DNA of 6,808 bases from NCBI GenBank assembly GCA_002862965.1, contig PKCW01000078.1, positions 1 through 6,808 of the forward strand, written 5' to 3'. Below are positions 5,861 through 6,808 of this stretch, piece by piece; positions within the stretch are counted from its first letter, which is position 1; each line of letters opens with the position of its first letter. Source of the stretch: Pseudomonadota bacterium. Lineage in GTDB: Bacteria > Pseudomonadota > Gammaproteobacteria > UBA5335. Under the pieces are notes generated by a model. The model worked only from the letters and a program-made list of their open reading frames with translations, did no database searches and was not told where the DNA came from. Position numbers and translations under genes: made by a program.

Positions 5861-6808
5861 ATGGGGCGATGCGTATTTTTCAATCTTCCAGGCGCGTCCG
5901 GACACATCAATCCTACAGTGGGCCTGGTCCGGGAATTGATCGCTCGAGGCGAGCAGGTGATTTACTATGCCGGCGAAGATTCACGCGCCAAATTCACCAG
6001 TCTGGGCGTCGAATTTCGCACTTATGATGAGTGGTTCCAGTACACTCACAGCGCCAGTACGGCGACGAATATCCTTGACTTTGCATTGGTTGAAATCGAC
6101 ATGGCGCTCAAGTGCATCGAGCCCTTGCTCGAACGCACCCGCCAGGATGACCCCGACTACCTCATTTACGACTCCTGTTGTGTCTGGGGGAAATACATCG
6201 GAGAGGCATTGCACAAGCCAACTGTCGCCTGCATCACGACTCTGGTCAGTTCGCCCTGGGTCATGCTGAGCGATGTACCGCTGTCGCTGCATGTTGCCGG
6301 CGTCCTGATCCGCGGCGTTCCATTGATAACCTGGGCACGTCGCCAAGGCATCGAACTCATGGCAAAGATCGGCGTCGAGTTTCGTGGCATCCTCTATCAT
6401 ATCTTTGATTTTTTTGCCTGCCTTGGTGAACTCAACATCGTCTTCAACACCCGCGAGTTCCAGCCGTTTGCGAATCGACTGAAAGGCAATTTCCATTATG
6501 TGGGTGCTTCGATTCCCGAAGGCCGGGATGCAGGGAATCTGGATTTCGAGCGTTTCCGAAACCGCCCATTGATTTATGTCTCCATGGGAACGGTACACAA
6601 CCACAATGCCGATTTCTATCGCACCGTCATAAAGGCGTTGGCCAACGAGCCCGTCGGCGTCATCATGTCGATTGGTTACAATATCGATGCGCAAGAACTA
6701 GGTGAAATTCCTGGCAGTTTCCTTGTGGAAAAGTTTGTCCCGCAACTGGAAGTCCTCAAGCGCACTGATGTTTTCATCACCCATGGGGGCATGAACAGCC
6801 TGAACGAG
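5861..6808 (+). CDS. MGT/UGT-like glycosyltransferase, GT1 family (3' end cut by window edge)
   Basis: The gene runs in frame to the right edge, giving the first 316 residues of a protein that in this family is usually about 390-430 long. It resembles the macrolide-glycosyltransferase (MGT) type of GT-B enzymes, which move a sugar from a nucleotide sugar to a small hydrophobic acceptor. Visible features: N-terminal Rossmann strand FFNLPGASGHINP with the family's catalytic histidine at H15; LVRELIARGEQVIYYAGED (22-40); LIYDS (101-105) with the likely partner aspartate D104; VSMGTV (240-245) opening the C-terminal donor domain; FVPQLEVL (292-299); and FITHGGMNS (305-313), the start of the sugar-nucleotide binding motif. 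No signal peptide is seen. The ATG at 5861 is fixed by an in-frame TGA at 5855-5857 and AAGGG at 5846-5850. The acceptor cannot be told from sequence; detoxification, pigment, glycolipid or natural-product tailoring are all open. Composition and codon choice (TTG, ATA, CGA, AAT) differ from the operon, suggesting acquisition by transfer. Confidence 0.9.
   Translation, partial: MGRCVFFNLPGASGHINPTVGLVRELIARGEQVIYYAGEDSRAKFTSLGVEFRTYDEWFQYTHSASTATNILDFALVEIDMALKCIEPLLERTRQDDPDYLIYDSCCVWGKYIGEALHKPTVACITTLVSSPWVMLSDVPLSLHVAGVLIRGVPLITWARRQGIELMAKIGVEFRGILYHIFDFFACLGELNIVFNTREFQPFANRLKGNFHYVGASIPEGRDAGNLDFERFRNRPLIYVSMGTVHNHNADFYRTVIKALANEPVGVIMSIGYNIDAQELGEIPGSFLVEKFVPQLEVLKRTDVFITHGGMNSLNE

Noticed and set aside
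5695..6027. 110-codon plus-strand frame in the spacer
   Set aside because: About half of it overlaps the well-supported glycosyltransferase gene in another frame. It has no good ribosome binding site and no recognisable similarity.
5981..6694. 237-codon minus-strand frame opposite the glycosyltransferase
   Set aside because: The plus-strand gene has clear family motifs across this stretch; the minus-strand translation has none.
1..6808. CRISPR arrays, tRNA or rRNA genes, insertion sequences
   Set aside because: No regularly spaced repeats, no cloverleaf-like or rRNA sequence, and no transposase or terminal inverted repeats were found by reading.

Overview
The window looks like chromosomal DNA from a GC-rich gammaproteobacterium. 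Every housekeeping protein reads collinearly with an Escherichia coli or Pseudomonas-type homologue. The order hslU, DUF971 gene, ubiE, ubiJ, ubiB is a gammaproteobacterial arrangement, and DUF2058 is also mainly a gammaproteobacterial family. The high GC content (41/60 in bases 1441-1500, 49/60 in 3181-3240) suggests a lineage such as Chromatiales/Ectothiorhodospiraceae or its neighbours, but that placement is inference.

Layout, all on the plus strand. Bases 1-306 are a leader without a recognisable gene; they hold a candidate promoter, small inverted repeats and a GC-rich hairpin. Bases 307-5646 are a tightly packed run of six genes: hslU (protease ATPase), a DUF971 gene, ubiE (ubiquinone/menaquinone C-methyltransferase), ubiJ (SCP2-domain lipid-binding accessory factor), ubiB (membrane atypical kinase/ATPase) and a DUF2058/YaiL-like gene. 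Gaps are 2 to 25 bases and several ribosome binding sites overlap or abut the preceding stop codon, so this reads as one operon. ubiE, ubiJ and ubiB act together in late ubiquinone synthesis. hslU works with the HslV peptidase, whose gene normally sits directly upstream but is not seen here.

Bases 5647-5860 are a 214-base AT-richer spacer (25/60 GC in 5701-5760). It leads into a glycosyltransferase gene of the MGT/UGT-like GT1 family starting at 5861 and cut by the right edge. Its base composition (about half GC, 31/60 in 6001-6060) and codon choice differ clearly from the operon, so a core-to-accessory boundary lies just after the DUF2058 gene. The points most worth a second look are this boundary and glycosyltransferase, and the hslU gene without an adjacent hslV.
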